Shown in pieces: positions 4,780 to 5,516 of a stretch of 5,516 nucleotides of DNA; within the stretch, counting starts at the first letter, position 1, and each line of letters starts with the position of its first letter. Position numbers and translations under genes: made by a program. The DNA lies in the NCBI GenBank assembly GCA_946482345.1, contig CAMLRJ010000262.1, forward strand, positions 1 through 5,516, written 5' to 3'. The notes under the pieces are model-generated. The model saw only the letters and a list, made by a program, of their open reading frames with translations, was not told the DNA's origin and made no database searches. The stretch comes from an uncultured Cellvibrio sp. GTDB taxonomy: Bacteria; Pseudomonadota; Gammaproteobacteria; Pseudomonadales; Cellvibrionaceae.

Positions 4780-5513
4780 TTTTTGCGACGCATATCAGCA
4801 AACAACTTAAATTCCCAGGGGCGGGTCGCCAACAACAAACCAGCATGAATACGTTTTTCCAATGGCAGCTTGGAATCCTGATGATTAAGATCTGCAGCGT
4901 CTTTGGTTAATTGATTCAACTTGGCAATTAAAATTGCAAGAGAAGCTTCGGAATAGCTGCCGCGTAAATAAAAACGAAAACTATTCGGCTCGGTAAAATT
5001 CGCTTGCATAAATTCCGTGACCACTTCGGTGGACATAAATTTTTCCAAAGGCCCGTTTGGAATCCAGCGAAAATCCTGCGCCACCAGCAATTTATATTTA
5101 TTGCCCGGTAACAGTTGCAACATCTTGAGTTTATCCAACCGCGCAAACAAACGAATGGCTTCGTGCTCGGTGATTTGGTATTGATCAATAATCTCCTGAA
5201 AAGTAAAACCATCGCGCGCGCAAACCGCAACCAATAACAATTTTGGATCGCGCATCAACTCCTCTTCTTGCTCAGCCGTTAACTGCGAAATCTTTTGTTC
5301 TTTTTGCGACGTCAGCACAAATAAATCTGTCAGCGATATTTCCAGAATCTGGCAAATTTCATCCAGTCGATCCAGCGTAAAACTTTGCGTAGAAAAAATT
5401 CGTTTGATATTGGCTTCACTTAAATCCAAAGCCTGAGCCAATTGTTTATAGGTCACATTTTTTGTTTTGAGCAACTGCTTCAACATCTCACATACGGCGG
5501 CTATTTGGGTCAC
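4776..5513 (-). CDS. XRE-family helix-turn-helix regulator with C-terminal winged-helix-like region
   Basis: A cytoplasmic DNA-binding regulator of about 245 residues. The N-terminal Cro/C1-type helix-turn-helix spans roughly 11-66; TYKQLAQALDLSEANIKRIF (21-40) contains the recognition helix and LDRLDEICQILEISLTDLF (47-65) closes the domain. A charged linker (69-90) leads to a second region (about 91-160) whose FTFQEIIDQYQITEHEAIRL (103-122) looks like another helix-turn-helix, ending in FRWIPNGPLEKF. The C-terminus has the LLLATRPWEFKLFADMR stretch (226-242), which I recall from similar gammaproteobacterial regulators. The first possible start in view is GTG at 5513, only 3 bp from the edge; the frame is open to the edge, so the true start may lie outside. 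ATG at 5486 (residue 10) is an alternative with no good ribosome-binding site. Its targets are unknown. Confidence 0.85.
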   Translation of the reverse strand: MTQIAAVCEMLKQLLKTKNVTYKQLAQALDLSEANIKRIFSTQSFTLDRLDEICQILEISLTDLFVLTSQKEQKISQLTAEQEEELMRDPKLLLVAVCARDGFTFQEIIDQYQITEHEAIRLFARLDKLKMLQLLPGNKYKLLVAQDFRWIPNGPLEKFMSTEVVTEFMQANFTEPNSFRFYLRGSYSEASLAILIAKLNQLTKDAADLNHQDSKLPLEKRIHAGLLLATRPWEFKLFADMRRKN

Positions 5514-5516
5514 AGT

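Overview
The window reads as chromosomal DNA of a gammaproteobacterium. The mix of PdxH, MobA, a PIG3-type quinone oxidoreductase, a DUF1287 protein and a two-domain XRE regulator, with fairly low-GC but not extreme codon use, would suit a Cellvibrio-like genus in the Cellvibrionaceae. That placement is inferred from protein style only and was not tested. There is no tRNA, rRNA, CRISPR array, transposase or phage gene, and gene density is high.

Layout. A leftward block occupies 1-2828: pdxH (2828-2184), then a zinc-independent quinone oxidoreductase gene (2161-1187), then a class III CoA-transferase gene (1055 to beyond the left edge). Only 22 nt separate the first two genes. A 100-bp hairpin-rich repeat separates the second and third. 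Divergent from pdxH across 195 bp is a rightward pair, mobA (3024-3647) and a VanZ-like membrane protein gene (3662-4021), 14 nt apart. A second, longer repeat with the same kind of ends (about 4036-4155) lies between the VanZ gene and a rightward gene for a secreted DUF1287 protein (4180-4779). That gene converges on a leftward XRE-type regulator gene (5513-4776), and their stop codons interlock in one TTAA.

Function. PdxH makes pyridoxal 5'-phosphate using FMN, and MobA makes the guanine-dinucleotide form of molybdenum cofactor, so the divergent region separates two cofactor genes. The oxidoreductase and CoA-transferase are probably accessory metabolic enzymes whose substrates cannot be read from sequence. 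The VanZ-like and DUF1287 proteins are envelope proteins of unknown role. No gene set here amounts to a recognisable new system. The least ordinary content is intergenic: the two related hairpin elements, one of which ends inside a stop codon and the other of which overlaps a possible terminator, and the palindrome and direct repeats upstream of mobA. All coding starts except that of the XRE gene are fixed by a ribosome-binding site or by an upstream in-frame stop.
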